Origin: Candidatus Altimarinota bacterium
GTDB taxonomy: Bacteria > Patescibacteriota > Gracilibacteria > BD1-5 > UBA6164
Direction of reading: 5' to 3'
NCBI GenBank assembly: GCA_028698305.1
Contig: JAQVDN010000004.1
Coordinates: 1-64,000, forward strand
DNA length: 64,000 nucleotides
Shown: positions 33,054 to 43,879 of the stretch, one piece after another
Layout: each line of letters starts with the position of its first letter
Numbering within the stretch: the stretch's first letter is position 1
The notes under the pieces: generated by a model
What the model was told of the DNA's origin: nothing
Databases searched by the model: none
Seen by the model: only the letters and a program-made list of their open reading frames with translations
Program-made: the position numbers and the translations under genes

Positions 33054-34688
33054 ATGGCTAAAAAATTAAAGAAAAAAAGAAATGCTGAATTTAAAGATAA
33101 AACTTCTAAGCAAGTTGATGATTTTATTATATCTTATATTAAATCATATTTTGAATTACCTAGTGAAAGTATAATAAAATCTAAATTTAGTAATGTTTGA
33201 GATAAATGAAGAGCTGTAGAATATTTTTATAGTAATAAAAGTGAATATGAAAAGGTATTATCAGAATGTTTATTAAATGAAAAAAATAATAAACTCTGAG
33301 TACTAAAAAATAATTTTAATGAATGAATTTATAAAAGAATTGATCAAACTTTAAGATTTCCAAAGAAATTTATAGATATAATTAATGATTTATTAATTTC
33401 CAAAGAAAAAATAATTGAATTATATAAAAATGATTTTGATTCTGATTTAAAAAACCATTACTATGAAATGGAAGACTTTTATTGGGAATATTTAAAAAAA
33501 GCTAGAGAAAAAAACATAAATAATGATCTTCCAGAAGATTTAAATAATATTTTAATGGAATCAATATACAATGACGAAAATATTAATACTAATGATGAAG
33601 CAGAAAAAGATTATTTAAGTAACTATTTAAATAAAAATAAAGATAAATATAAGTATGATTTATTAAAGAAAAACTGAATTTTAAATAAAAAAGAAGAAAA
33701 TAATTTGAAAAATTTAAATATTGATGAATTTTTATTAGAAATTAAATGAATATGAGAAGATGAATTTAATTCATGCATTAAATTTGTAAATAAAACTAAA
33801 GAGAAATTAATATTTTTTCTCAATAATTTGAAAAATTTAGCACATTCTTGAAATATTACTTTTTATAAAAACTTTGAGGATTATCTTGATTTAAATTCTT
33901 TTAGTGAAAATGACTTTAATTCAATAAATGAATTAATTGAATATATCAATGAAATATTTACTAATAAAGTTACTAATATTGGCAAAATATGAAGTATTTC
34001 CCATTCTAAAACTATTTCTAAATTTAATTATATAAATAATATAACTTTTTATAATTTATTTGAAATTTATGCAACATTAAAATTATTAGATTATTTAACT
34101 AAAAATGGTATTTATAAAATAGATATAACTATATTTGATTTAAATAAATTTATAAAATTATCAAAATCAACTAGAGAAATTTACTTTTTTAGAAGTGTTT
34201 GATCAAAAATTAAAGATTGAAACGAGATAGATTTATTAATTATAGATAAAAATAAATATTGAAATAATGATACATTTTATATTTTAGATTCAAAATTAAG
34301 AAGTAAATATAATCAACGGGAAGTTAATAAAAAATTTACAGCTCAACTTGAAAAATATACAAATTTATTAAATTCTATATTAGAAAATAATCAAAATTCT
34401 TATAAAAATTATATTTTAAAATTAATCAAAATCTCTAATAAATGAAAATCAAAAATTCTATACTGAAATTTATCTGAATTTAAAAAATCTATAATGGAAA
34501 ACAAAGATATGAAATTTAAGTACTTTGATGATGAAAAAATTTGAGTATATGAAATTTTCACAGATAAAAATTTTAATATAAGTGAAATTATTAAAATTTA
34601 TTCTGTTTTTGATTTTGTGATAATTTATTTTATAAAGTTTAAAAATTATATTTTAAATTTATTTTTAAAAATAAAAAAAGAATATTAA
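33054..34688 (+). CDS. putative PD-(D/E)XK nuclease, partner of the upstream ATPase
   Basis: A 544-residue protein, starting KKLKKKRNAEFKDKTSKQVD. About 380 helical residues without motif are followed near residue 391 by GNEIDLLIIDKNKYG, then TFYILDSKLRSKYNQ near 411 and KFTAQLEKYTNLL. Asp in the first strand and DxK in the second, plus a helix with Gln, match the nuclease fold with Asp replacing the usual Glu. The C-terminus is hydrophobic and basic (FVIIYFIKFKNYILNLF) and may touch the membrane. It lies 16 bases after the ATPase gene, hence the same mRNA. I do not recognise the family by name; the role as effector is inferred. Confidence 0.75.
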
Positions 34689-34803
34689 TATAAATAAAAT
34701 ATTTATTATTAAGTTTATGCTACTTTCTTATATATCTTAATAATACCAACCAAAAATTTTACTTAATATATAATAATATATTTCTTAGTTTACTAAATAA
34801 AAT

Positions 34804-34872
34804 ATTATTAATGGAAATATATCTTATAATTATTAATGATATAATATTATTAATGATTAAACTTTATTAATG
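34804..34872. repeat. four direct repeats of (a)ttattaatg
   Basis: Copies at 34804-34813, 34829-34838, 34846-34855 and 34864-34872, spaced 25, 17 and 18 bases. They lie in a ~300-base non-coding stretch after the nuclease gene. They could be iterons, operator sites or chance in an AT-rich region; regular helical spacing of the last three is suggestive. Confidence 0.4.
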
Positions 34873-34999
34873 ATTAACTATGAAAAAATAAATCCATGTA
34901 ATTTTTAATTTACTGAAATACTATTAGTTATATTATTATATTATACTATATATTATAGTTCTCATATAAGTATACCTATATATAAAATAATAAAAATAA

Positions 35000-35040
35000 A
35001 AGAAGAATACTGCAATTAATCAGTATTCTTCTTTTTCTTT
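35000..35040 (+). terminator. strong 13-bp hairpin terminator
   Basis: aagaagaatactg pairs with cagtattcttctt around an eight-base loop, followed by a T-rich run. It would end transcripts coming from the ATPase-nuclease operon. Confidence 0.75.
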
Positions 35041-35156
35041 CTATAATATTCAATTGGTTTTCATCTATATTTGTAATAATCATTGTATTTTTCAGCATAT
35101 AGTTCAGCAATACTATACTCTTTATTATTCTCAAAAAAAGTTTTCAATTCTGTCAT
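35016..35156 (-). CDS. possible small protein or gene remnant
   Basis: A 46-codon ORF, MTELKTFFENNKEYSIAELYA to EYYRKKKKNTD. It contains one UGA-Gly (KYRGKPIEYY). The reading frame continues upstream of the ATG only to a nearby stop. The C-terminal sequence is plausibly protein-like, but the ORF overlaps a terminator hairpin, so it may be a degraded gene end or spurious. Confidence 0.3.
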
Positions 35157-35166
35157 AGATCTCCAC

Positions 35167-35258
35167 CATTCTTCGCTAATTCCATTTCATTACATTAGCT
35201 ACGAATGGCACGGCCATTTTTTTTAAAAATAATAGTGGTATGGAATAAGCGAAGAATG
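35167..35258. repeat. palindromic unit with internal hairpin
   Basis: A 17-base inverted repeat with one mismatch (35167-35183 and 35242-35258, cattcttcgc(t/a)... arms) encloses a second tight hairpin aatggc-acg-gccatt with eight T (35204-35224). It is markedly more GC-rich than its surroundings. It lies in the gap between the defence pair and the GIY-YIG gene and looks like a REP/MITE-type repeat or compound terminator. Confidence 0.6.
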
Positions 35259-35311
35259 CCCTGCGAAGGTTTACCGAAGTATGGGCCTAATATAATTTAA
35301 TAAAATAAAAA

Positions 35312-35596
35312 ATGTATTATGTGTATATTATAAGAAGTTTAGAAAAAAAAGATGAATTTTATACTTGATTTTCTGAAAATCTTAAAGATAGAATAGAAGA
35401 ACATAATTCTTGAAAATCTAAACATACACAAAAATATAAACCTTGGGAACTGATTTTTTATTCAGCATTTCAAGATAAAAAACAAGCACTTGATTTTGAA
35501 AAATACTTAAAAACTAGTTCTTGAATAGCTTTTAGAAATAAAAGATTAATACAAAAATTACAAGTCTCTCCTAAAGATTCCATTACATATTTATAA
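35312..35596 (+). CDS. GIY-YIG nuclease domain protein (YhbQ-like)
   Basis: A 94-residue protein, the usual size of single-domain GIY-YIG proteins. The opening MYYVYIIRSLEKKDEFYTGF is the GIY-YIG strand pair (YVYI ... FYTGF), followed by NLKDRIEEHNSGKSKHT with the conserved Arg, and WELIFYSAFQDKKQALDFEKYLK with the catalytic Glu. Members have weak DNA nuclease activity and are often linked to DNA repair. A monocistronic gene lying right after a palindromic repeat; such proteins are common in CPR genomes. Confidence 0.92.
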
Positions 35597-35718
35597 CATA
35601 TGTTATGTTTTTTCGAGAGATTTTTTTAAAAAGAAAACTATTTTTAGATGTATTTAGAAAATTTTTAGATATATTATAAAAGTGGTTTTAGATATAGTTG
35701 ATATTTTAAAATAAAAAT

Positions 35719-36591
35719 ATGAGTAAGGTTTCAATTAGATTTTTTGATGATAGAGAAGTTAGAGCCGTTTGGGATGAGCAAAATTCTAAATGGTGGTTTA
35801 GTGTGATTGATATCATCTGAGTACTTACAAATCAAGATGATTATGAAAAAAATAGAAACTATTGGAAATACTTAAAAGCAAAACTTAAAAAAGAGAATAG
35901 TCAGGTGGTTAGTAATACTACCCAACTTAAACTTGTAGCTAATGATGGTAAAAAATATTTATCAGATATGCTTGATTATGACTGAATTATTTTGCTTTGA
36001 AAAAATTTCCCATGAACAAAAGCAAATAGATTTATAGAGTGGTTTACATATAGTGATGAAAGTATAGACTGAAAAAGTAAAACAAAAGCTTATGCACTTT
36101 TTGAAAGCTCATTTATAGATAGTATAGAGGTTTGAACTATTAAATGATTACAACAAATTCATGCTTATCTTTTTGGTGGACTTTATGATTTTGCTTGAAA
36201 AATCAGACAAAAAAATATCTCAAAAAGAGGTTTTAGATTTGCAAGTGCAGAATTTCTAGAAAGTACTTTAGTTGATATAGAAAAGATGCCAGAAAAAACT
36301 TTTGAAGAGATTATGAATAAATATATTGAGATGAATATTGCTCATCCATTTATGGAATGAAATGGAAGAAGTGCGAGAATTTGGCTTGATCTTATTATGA
36401 AAAAACAATTAAAAAAATGTGTTGATTGGAGTCAAATAAGTAAAAATGATTATATGAATGCGATGATAGAAAGTCCTAAAAATATTGATAATATAACAAA
36501 CTTGATAAAAAATGCATTAACTCCTGAGATTCATAGTCGTGAAATGTATATGAAGGGGATTGATTATAGTTATTATTATGAAGAAGACTAA
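35719..36591 (+). CDS. BRO-N domain / Fic domain fusion protein
   Basis: A 290-residue protein. The N-terminal ~100 residues begin [20 protein letters not shown] followed by [16 protein letters not shown], which is the BRO-N fold of phage and virus DNA-binding proteins. Residues ~130-235 form a Fic domain: [23 protein letters not shown] and the complete catalytic loop [16 protein letters not shown] (~207-222). Fic enzymes transfer AMP or other groups from nucleotides to target proteins. BRO-Fic fusions are typical of mobile elements and may act as toxins. No antitoxin gene is adjacent. The canonical HPFxxGNGR motif suggests it is active. Confidence 0.93.
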
Positions 36592-36656
36592 AAATTTTAA
36601 ATTTAGTGAAAAGTGGTTTTAGAAGGATTATTTTAATTACTTTAAAATGTAAAAAT

Positions 36657-37547
36657 ATGGCTATTCCAAAATTTAATGAAACAATGTTACCAATTTTGAA
36701 ATTAATATGAGATGAAAAAGAATATACACTTAATAATGTTGTTGATATATTATGAAAAGAGTTTAATTTAAATGAAGAAGAATTATCTTTGATGAGTTCA
36801 AATGGATGAGGACAATTTTATAATAAAGTAGGTTGGTGAAAATCTTATTTAAAACAAGCTGGACTCGTAGAATATCCAAGAAGATGATTTTTTAAAATAA
36901 CAAAAGAATGAAAAAAAGTATTAAAAGAAAATTTAGATGAAATAAGTGTTAGTTATCTTAAAAAATATCCTAGTTTTATTAAATTTGTATCTTGAAATAA
37001 AAGTGATAAACAATATGATGAAATAAGTAATGATTTTACTCCAAGTGAATTACTAGATAAATGATATAAAAATATACAATTAACTTTAAAAAACAATCTT
37101 TTAGACCAATTAAAAGAAATTAATCCTTACTATTTTGAAAGAGTAATTTTAGAGTTATTTAAAAAAATGGGTTACTGAGATTTTGAAGAAACTCCAAAAT
37201 CAAGAGATTGAGGAATTGACGGAATTATATTTCAAGATCAACTTTGAATAGATAGAATTTATACTCAAGCAAAAAGATATACTGTAAATAATATTACTGA
37301 AAAAGAAATAAGAAATTTTATTTGAGCTATGAGTTGAGATGTAAGTAAATGAATATTTGTAACTCTTAGTGATTTTGATAAATGAGCAGTAGAAAAGGCA
37401 AATAGTGCAAAATTGCATAAGATTATTTTGATAAATTGATCTAAACTTGCTGACCTCATGATTAAATATAATGTCTGAGTACAAGTAAAAAATATTTATG
37501 AAATTAAAGAAATTGATTTAGATTTCTTTAGTTGAGATGAATTTTAA
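36657..37547 (+). CDS. mrr: Mrr-type restriction endonuclease
   Basis: A 296-residue protein. The N-terminal winged-helix domain (MAIPKFNETMLPILKLIGD ... GWGKSYLKQAGLVEYPRRG) is the Mrr_N type. The C-terminal Mrr_cat domain has PYYFERVILELFKKMGYG, then SRDGGIDGII and QAKRY near 183-207, giving the Asp and QxK of the Mrr variant of the PD-(D/E)XK fold. It cuts modified DNA in type IV systems, or acts as the nuclease of a restriction operon. It lies 20 bases upstream of the nuclease-methylase fusion gene on the same strand, so it probably belongs to that system. Confidence 0.94.
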
Positions 37548-37567
37548 TATATAAAAATAAAAAATAT

Positions 37568-39496
37568 ATGAACTCTTTAGAAATACTTAGAAAAATTTTT
37601 ATAAATCCTGAAAAGTCTTTAATGCTTTTCGATAATTTAGATAATCTAAAATTTTATACAAAAGATTGAGATGATTCAAAAATTTATATTAAATCACTTT
37701 GAAAAAGAGAAGAAGAAAGGCTTATTTATAATGACCAAACTAAAAAATCAGCTCCAGAAGAAATAGTTAAACAATTATTTATTGATGAACTGAGAAAAAA
37801 ATATAAATATCCTCAAAAATTAATTGATACTGAAGTTGATGTTCAATTTTGAAGAGAAACAAATGATCATAAAAGAGCTGATATAGTTATTTATTCAGAC
37901 GATTTAATAACTGAAAAAGTTGTTATAGAATTAAAAGCCCCATGACAAAAAAATGATTTAGAACAATTAAAAAGCTACTTAAATGCAAAGTGAGCTCCTA
38001 TTTGAATTGCTTCAAATTGAGAAGTTCAAACTATACTTTATAGACCTTATCCAGCAGATTTTGACACACTTTCAGATTTACCAAAATATGGTGAAACTGT
38101 GGATGATTTATTTAGAAAAAAGAAAACTCTATCAGATTTAGAAGAACAAAATCTTGCAAAAATTATTCTAGATTTAGAAGAGCTTGTTTTAGCTCATACT
38201 TGATTTGATGCTTTTGAAGAAGTTTTTAAACTTATTTTTGCTAAACTTTATGATGAAACAGAAGCAAAAAATAGAAATGAAGAAGAATTGTATTTTAGAA
38301 AATATTGAAAAGATTTACAAAAAACAAAGGATCAAATAGATAATCTTTTTGAAGAAGCAAAAAGAGAATGGCAATATGATATTTTTGAAACAACAGATAA
38401 AATAAAATTATCAGCAGAAAATCTTTCTCTTTGTGTATGACTTTTAGAAAATATAAAATTAATGCATTCTGATTTAAGAATCATAGATGAAGCTTTTGAA
38501 TATCTAATACAAAAATCAAGTAAATGAGAAAAAGGGCAATATTTTACACCAAGAATAGTTATTGATATGTGTGTAAAAATGATGAATCCATGAAAAACTG
38601 AATATGTTATAGATACTGCTTGTGGTTCCGCTTGATTTTTAGTTCATACAATGAAATATATCAAGAAGAAATATTTTGAAAAATTATCAGATCCAGAATT
38701 TAGAGAAAGATATGCTTCAAAATACCTTTTTTGAATAGATTTTGATGAAAAAACAGCCAAAATTTCAAGAGCAATTATGCTTATTGCTTGAGATTGAAAA
38801 AGTCATATTTTTAAGCTAAATTCACTTGATACTTCAAGTTGGGGAAAATCAGATATAAAAGAAAAATTAAGACAATTCAATTTGATTAAAACTTACTGAA
38901 ATTTAGAAAAAGATAAGCAAAATGAAGAAGAATTAAAAGAACTGAAATTTGATGTACTTTTAGCAAATCCACCTTTTGCCTGAAAAATCACAGATAAAAA
39001 AATGCTTACAAGTTATGATTTAGGAAAAAATGAAAAATGAAAACTTGTAAATCAAACTTCAAGACACATACTTTTTATTGAAAAAAATTTAAATGTAGTT
39101 AGAGAATGATGAAGACTTGCACTTGTTTTACCTCAATGAGTTTTTAATAATACAAGTGAGGAATATATCAGAAAATATATCATGAAAAAAGCTAGAATTT
39201 TAGCTGTTGTTTGACTTGATGGAAATGCTTTTAAACCTCATACGGGAACAAAAACTTCTGTTTTATTTTTACAAAAGTGGAAAGAAAATGAACTTGATGA
39301 GTGAGGAAATCCAAAAACAAAAAATTATCCAATTTTCTTTGCAACTTCAAAACTTTCTTTTAAAGATAATAGTTGAAATTATATCTACAAAGAAAATGAA
39401 ACTTGAGAAAAGGTTTTGCAAAATGATTTAGAAGACATTGTGGAAGCTTTTAAAATTTGGGGAAATGAGCAATGATTTGATTTTTTAAGTGAGTAA
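37568..39496 (+). CDS. restriction-modification fusion: HsdR-N nuclease plus N6-adenine methylase
   Basis: A 642-residue protein. The first ~180 residues carry KRADIVIYSDD and VVIELKAPGQKNDLEQLKSYL near 103-135, the Asp...ExK of the HsdR N-terminal nuclease domain. After a helical linker comes an HsdM-like methylase: GEKGQYFTPRIVIDM, motif I VIDTACGSAGFLVHTM near 349 and motif IV LLANPPFAG near 467. One chain thus combines nuclease and methylase, as in type IIG/IIB-like enzymes, needing a separate specificity subunit, found two genes downstream. It lacks the helicase motor of type I enzymes. An ATPase gene between the two suggests an additional energy-dependent step. Confidence 0.93.
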
Positions 39497-39520
39497 TATT
39501 TATAAAATAATAAGAATTTT

Positions 39521-41011
39521 ATGTTTATAAAAACAATTTCTATAAAAAATTTTAGATGAATTAAAGAAATAAAAGATTTTGAATTAAATAATCTTTCTAT
39601 TTTAGTATGAAATAATTGAACTAGTAAAACATCAATTTTAGAGGCTATAAATTTTGTTTTATCTCCACACTTTTTATCTTGAAGAATAAAATATACTGAT
39701 TTTTATAATGGTTGAGATGATAATATAGAAATCAAAATTATTTTTGATTGAATTTTTAAATCAAAATTACCAGATTGATATTATAAGCAAGAAATTGATT
39801 GTAATTGAATATTTTTAGAAATAAAAAAAAGAGATAGACAAACTCCAAATAAAGCATTTTCTGAAATTGTTACTGTAAATCATTATGTTTTACCAAATAG
39901 AGAAAAAGATAATTCTAGTTGATGGGAAATTAAAAGAAAATGATGAACTAATTTTAAATTTGATGAAAGATTATTATCTTTCCCTGTTGAAACTGTATGA
40001 TTACCAAAAAGTTTTTATTTTTGAAAAAATAGGGAAAAACAATTACAAAAATGATTTAATTCTTCAATATGAACTATATTAGAAGATTTTAATTGGAGAT
40101 TTAATAAAGAAATAAGAAAAGAAATAAATTGATTTAAAACTTTTTCGTCAGATACCTATATTTATGAAGAAAATTTATTATCAAAAGTAGATGAACAAAC
40201 TCATAGAAAAACTTTTACTACATTAAATAGTAAACTTGAAAAGTTTAATTTACCAGAAGTAGATTTATCAATAATAAATAGATTAGAGCCTTTTGATAAT
40301 GCCTTATTAACTTGAAAATTAGATGAAATAAATTTACCAATTTCAAACTTATGATCATGAATAGAAATGATAGTAGCTATTTTATTTTTAGAAACAATAT
40401 CATCTTTATCAAAAGAAAATTTTATACTAATTATTGATGAACCTGAATTACATTTACACCCAAAATTTCAAAATACATTAATTGACCATTTAAAAATTTT
40501 ATCAAAAGAAAATCAAATTTTATTATCTACTCATTCACCTTATATTTTTAAAAATTGTTCTCCAAATGAAGAAATAGAACTATTATTAACAATAAAAAAT
40601 GAAGAAAATAATTTAATATTAAAGAACACATGAGATGATTATTGATTATTTCCATGGAGTCCATCTTGGTGAGAAATAAATTATTATGCTTATAATTTGC
40701 CAACAATTGAATTTCATAATGAACTTTATTGATTTATTCAAGAAAAAGCAATATTAGATGATGAAAAAAATTATTTTGAAAATTATTTTGATGATTATCT
40801 TTTAATTAAATTATGAAAAAAAGAATTAGATAAAATAAAATATATTAGATTAAAAAAAGATTTGACAACTGAAGATCAACAAAGAACAATACAAACATAT
40901 ATTAGAAATAAAATTCATCATCCAGAAAATACAAATAATAAAGATTATACAGAAGAAGAATTAAAAACATCAATTCAAGAAATGATAGAAATTTTAAATA
41001 ATTATAACTAA
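39521..41011 (+). CDS. AAA (OLD/RecF-like) ATPase inside the second restriction operon
   Basis: A 496-residue protein. It opens SIKNFRGIKEIKDFELNNLS and Walker A VGNNGTSKTSIL (29-40), with a signature region PISNLGSGIEMIVAILFLE, Walker B ILIIDEPELHLHPKFQN near 303 and the H-loop ILLSTHSPYIFKN. This is the AAA_15/AAA_21 pattern of RecF/OLD-type ATPases. No TOPRIM domain follows: the C-terminal ~140 residues are helical and charged. It lies 24 bases after the nuclease-methylase gene and four bases before hsdS, so it is part of that restriction operon, an arrangement not standard for type I or IIG systems. Confidence 0.9.
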
Positions 41012-41015
41012 AATT

Positions 41016-42419
41016 ATGACTTTCCAACAATACATACAACAAAAAAATCTTGATATTTCAATTGTAAATTTAGAAGATTTAGAAAATCATAATAGATTTG
41101 ATTCTGAATTTTATGCAGTTGATATTTTATGATTAAGAAATAAATTAAAAAGTAATTGATCAAAAAAATTACTTGATTATAAGGTTAATATAAAAAGATG
41201 AATTAACCCTAATTATAGTGAGAATTGAGAAATTAAAGTTTTAAGATCTGTAAACATTCGTGAGAATGGTTTTTCTGATACTAGACAAGATTTTATTAGT
41301 TTTGAAACATATGATTCAATTAATAATTGAAAAACTAAAAAACAAGATATTTTACTAAATGTAACTTGAGTAGGTACATTATGAAGATCATCTTTTGTTT
41401 TTGATGATGAAAAATATGTTTTTAGCCAAGATGTTGTTGCATTAAGGAATTTTAAAGATATTTTACCAGAATTTCTTTTTACATATTTAAACTCTAGTTT
41501 ATGACAAAAACAAATTAATGTTTTATATAAATGAAGTTCGTGACAAATTCATTTATATCCTGATGATATTGAAGAAATTTTAGTTCCTTTAGTTTCATTC
41601 CAAACTCAAATAGCAAACTTAGTACAAGAGTCATTTAAACAAAAAGAACTTTCTAAAAAACTATATTTAGAAGCTGAAAATCTTTTACTTTCTGAACTTT
41701 GACTTGAAAATTATAAACCAACAGAAAAAAATATTTCTATAAAAGATAGTGAAGAAGTAGATATTTTTTGAAGATTTGATGCTGAATACTTTCAGCCAAA
41801 ATATGATGAAATATTTGAGAAAGTTAAAAATTATAAGTGATGATATGATACTCTTGAAAATCTTATAACTATTTCAAATGAGAAAATCAAAAAGGAACAA
41901 GATAAAACTTTTAAATATATAGAATTAGCAGATATAAATGCTAGTTTATGAGTTGTAAATGTAGAAAATGAGATATTATCGCAAGAACTACCAAGTAGAG
42001 CACAAATGAAAATCAAAATTTGAGATGTTTTAGTTTCTTCTCTTGCAGGTTCTGCTGATAAAGTTGCAATTATCATAAATGAAGATAAAAATTTAGTTGC
42101 TTCAACTTGATTTTTTGTATTAAGATCAAAGTTTTTTAATCCTGAAACAAATCTTATTTTGATGAAATCATGGATTTATAAAGATATGCTTATTAGATCT
42201 GCAAGATGAATGATAATGGAAGCAACAAATAAAGAAGATTTTTCTAAATTTATTTTACCAAAAATTGATATAAAAATTCAAGAAAAAATTGCTGAACTGG
42301 TAAAAGAAAGTCATAAATCACTAGATTTATCAAAACAACTTTTAGAAAAAGCAAAAAAATCAGTTGAAATTTTTATTGAAGAAGATGAAGAGAAGGCAGG
42401 GAAGTTTTTAGAAAGTTAA
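41016..42419 (+). CDS. hsdS: restriction specificity subunit HsdS of the second system
   Basis: A 467-residue protein with two recognition domains. The first starts with IVNLEDLENHNRFDSEFYAVD and ends DDIEEILVPLVSFQTQIANLV with a coiled spacer. The second begins VDIFGRFDAEYFQPKYDEIF and ends FSKFILPKIDIKIQEKIAEL with helix LDLSKQLLEKAKKSVEIF. The R(F)D(S/A)E(F/Y) start and I..P.....Q..I end of each half are typical of type I and IIB specificity subunits. It guides the upstream nuclease-methylase fusion. An Asp/Glu-rich tail (IEEDEEKAGKFLES) ends the protein. Confidence 0.93.
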
Positions 42420-42429
42420 TAAGTATTTT

Positions 42430-42870
42430 ATGTCTAAATCAAACACAGAAGAAAATTTATATTATAAAAATGTAAAAGAAGCATCTATATTTTTTGATAA
42501 AACTATATTAACTTTATCAAGTGCTTTTCTTGGTTTTTTATTTTATCAACTTAAAGATTTATTATCTATTCATAGTTTAAATCATATTAATTTTTTAGCA
42601 TATTCTATTATATCTATTTGATTAACAATAATTTTAATATTGATTTCATATTTATTAACAATAGAACAAGCAAAATTATGATATGAAATAGAAAATATAT
42701 CAAAAGAAAAGAAATTAAATATGATTTTATTTGATAACTTAAATAAAAAGTTTTATTGTGTTTGAAAAATTATAGATATTTTAAATATTACTTATTTTAT
42801 TACTTTTATTATTCCTATTGTTTTATGTATATTATTTTATATTTCTAATTTATATAATTATGCTTGATAA
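42430..42870 (+). CDS. small membrane protein at the end of the restriction operon
   Basis: A 146-residue protein with four predicted membrane helices in two pairs: TILTLSSAFLGFLFYQL / FLAYSIISIGLTIILILISYL, then a charged middle ~35 residues, then ITYFITFIIPIVLCILFYIS. No family is recognised. It is 10 bases after hsdS and overlaps the next small gene by 11 bases. Small membrane proteins tied to defence operons are often effectors that disturb the membrane, but here that is speculation. Confidence 0.75.
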
Positions 42871-43018
42871 TAAATGATTTCTTTGAGTTGAATTAAAAAG
42901 TAAATCAAAAGAATTTTGATTTACTTCTCAACCACCTAAACCTAGCAATACACCAGATATTTTAAAAAAATGATTTACATCTCAACCACCAAAAACAAAC
43001 CCACCAGTAAAAAAATAA
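42860..43018 (+). CDS. 52-residue protein with two GFTSQPPK repeats
   Basis: A short basic, proline-rich protein: MLDNKGFLGVELKSKSKEF, then two copies of GFTSQPPK (at ~20 and ~39) separated by PSNTPDILKK. Two UGA-Gly codons occur at equivalent positions of the repeats. It overlaps the preceding membrane protein gene by 11 bases (translational coupling). Similar proline-rich stubs sometimes act as ligands for SH3-like domains; the function is unknown. Confidence 0.6.
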
Positions 43019-43035
43019 TTTTATAATTAAAAAGT

Positions 43036-43785
43036 ATGTTAGATAATATAAATATTTTTATAAATAAAGAATGAAAAATTGAAGAAAATAAGAGTTTTAT
43101 AATTGATATTTTTTCAAATAAATATGAATTAGCTATTTTGACTTTTTCTATTTATTTGGTTGGTGTTTTATATCAAATTCTTAAATTAATCTGATGATTT
43201 ACATCAAATATTAAGCTTTGAAATCTAATGTTTTTTAGTTTTTCTAATTCTGTAAATGATTTTTTAATTATTTTTTGAGTTTCATTTATTTTTTTCTTCT
43301 TATCTTTTATAGTTACATTTTCTCTTATAAAGATATTAAATTTTTTAAATTTAAATAATAATAAATGTATAAAAATTATAATTATATGTTTTGTAAGTAT
43401 ATTTTATATTTTTATTATGTATTTAAATAATGGTTTTGAATCTGTAAAAACATCAATATATTTATTAATTCCAATTATATTATCAATTATAATATCATGA
43501 TTATTAATTTTTAATAATTTTAATAAGAAATTATTTTATATATTTTTATGATTATTTTTAATATATAGTTTTTATTTAATGTTATATGATTGAATAAAAT
43601 ACTATGCATGTGATGAATTTAAATGTAATAGTGAAAAAGAAAATTGTGTTTTATTAGAATACAAAAATGACAAATATTGATTTACTTTATATTGAGATAT
43701 ATATAAAATAGATGAATTTAAATCCTTTTTTACAAGTGATTATTTTACAAGTAAATCCTATTTAAATAATGAGTGTAAAGAATAA
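43036..43785 (+). CDS. polytopic membrane protein with Cys-containing C-terminal domain
   Basis: A 249-residue protein with six likely membrane helices, e.g. ELAILTFSIYLVGVLYQILK, FLIIFGVSFIFFFLSFIV, CIKIIIICFVSIFYIFIMYL, SIYLLIPIILSIIISGLLIF, LFYIFLGLFLIYSFYLML. A short soluble tail with four Cys (YACDEFKCNSEKENCVLLE ... NECKE) probably faces outside. Not recognised. It lies 17 bases after the 52-residue gene and ends the cluster of small genes downstream of hsdS. Confidence 0.75.
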
Positions 43786-43879
43786 AATAATTTATAATTT
43801 TTCTTAAATTAAATTTTAATAGAGAATTGATTTAATTTTAAAAATGTGTTAAAATAAGTAAAACTTAATTTTACAAACT

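Noticed and set aside
118-35170. Shared ctccaccat at the tRNA end and at 35161 as left and right attachment cores
   Set aside because: Only nine bases match, and the flanks differ; too short to separate from chance.
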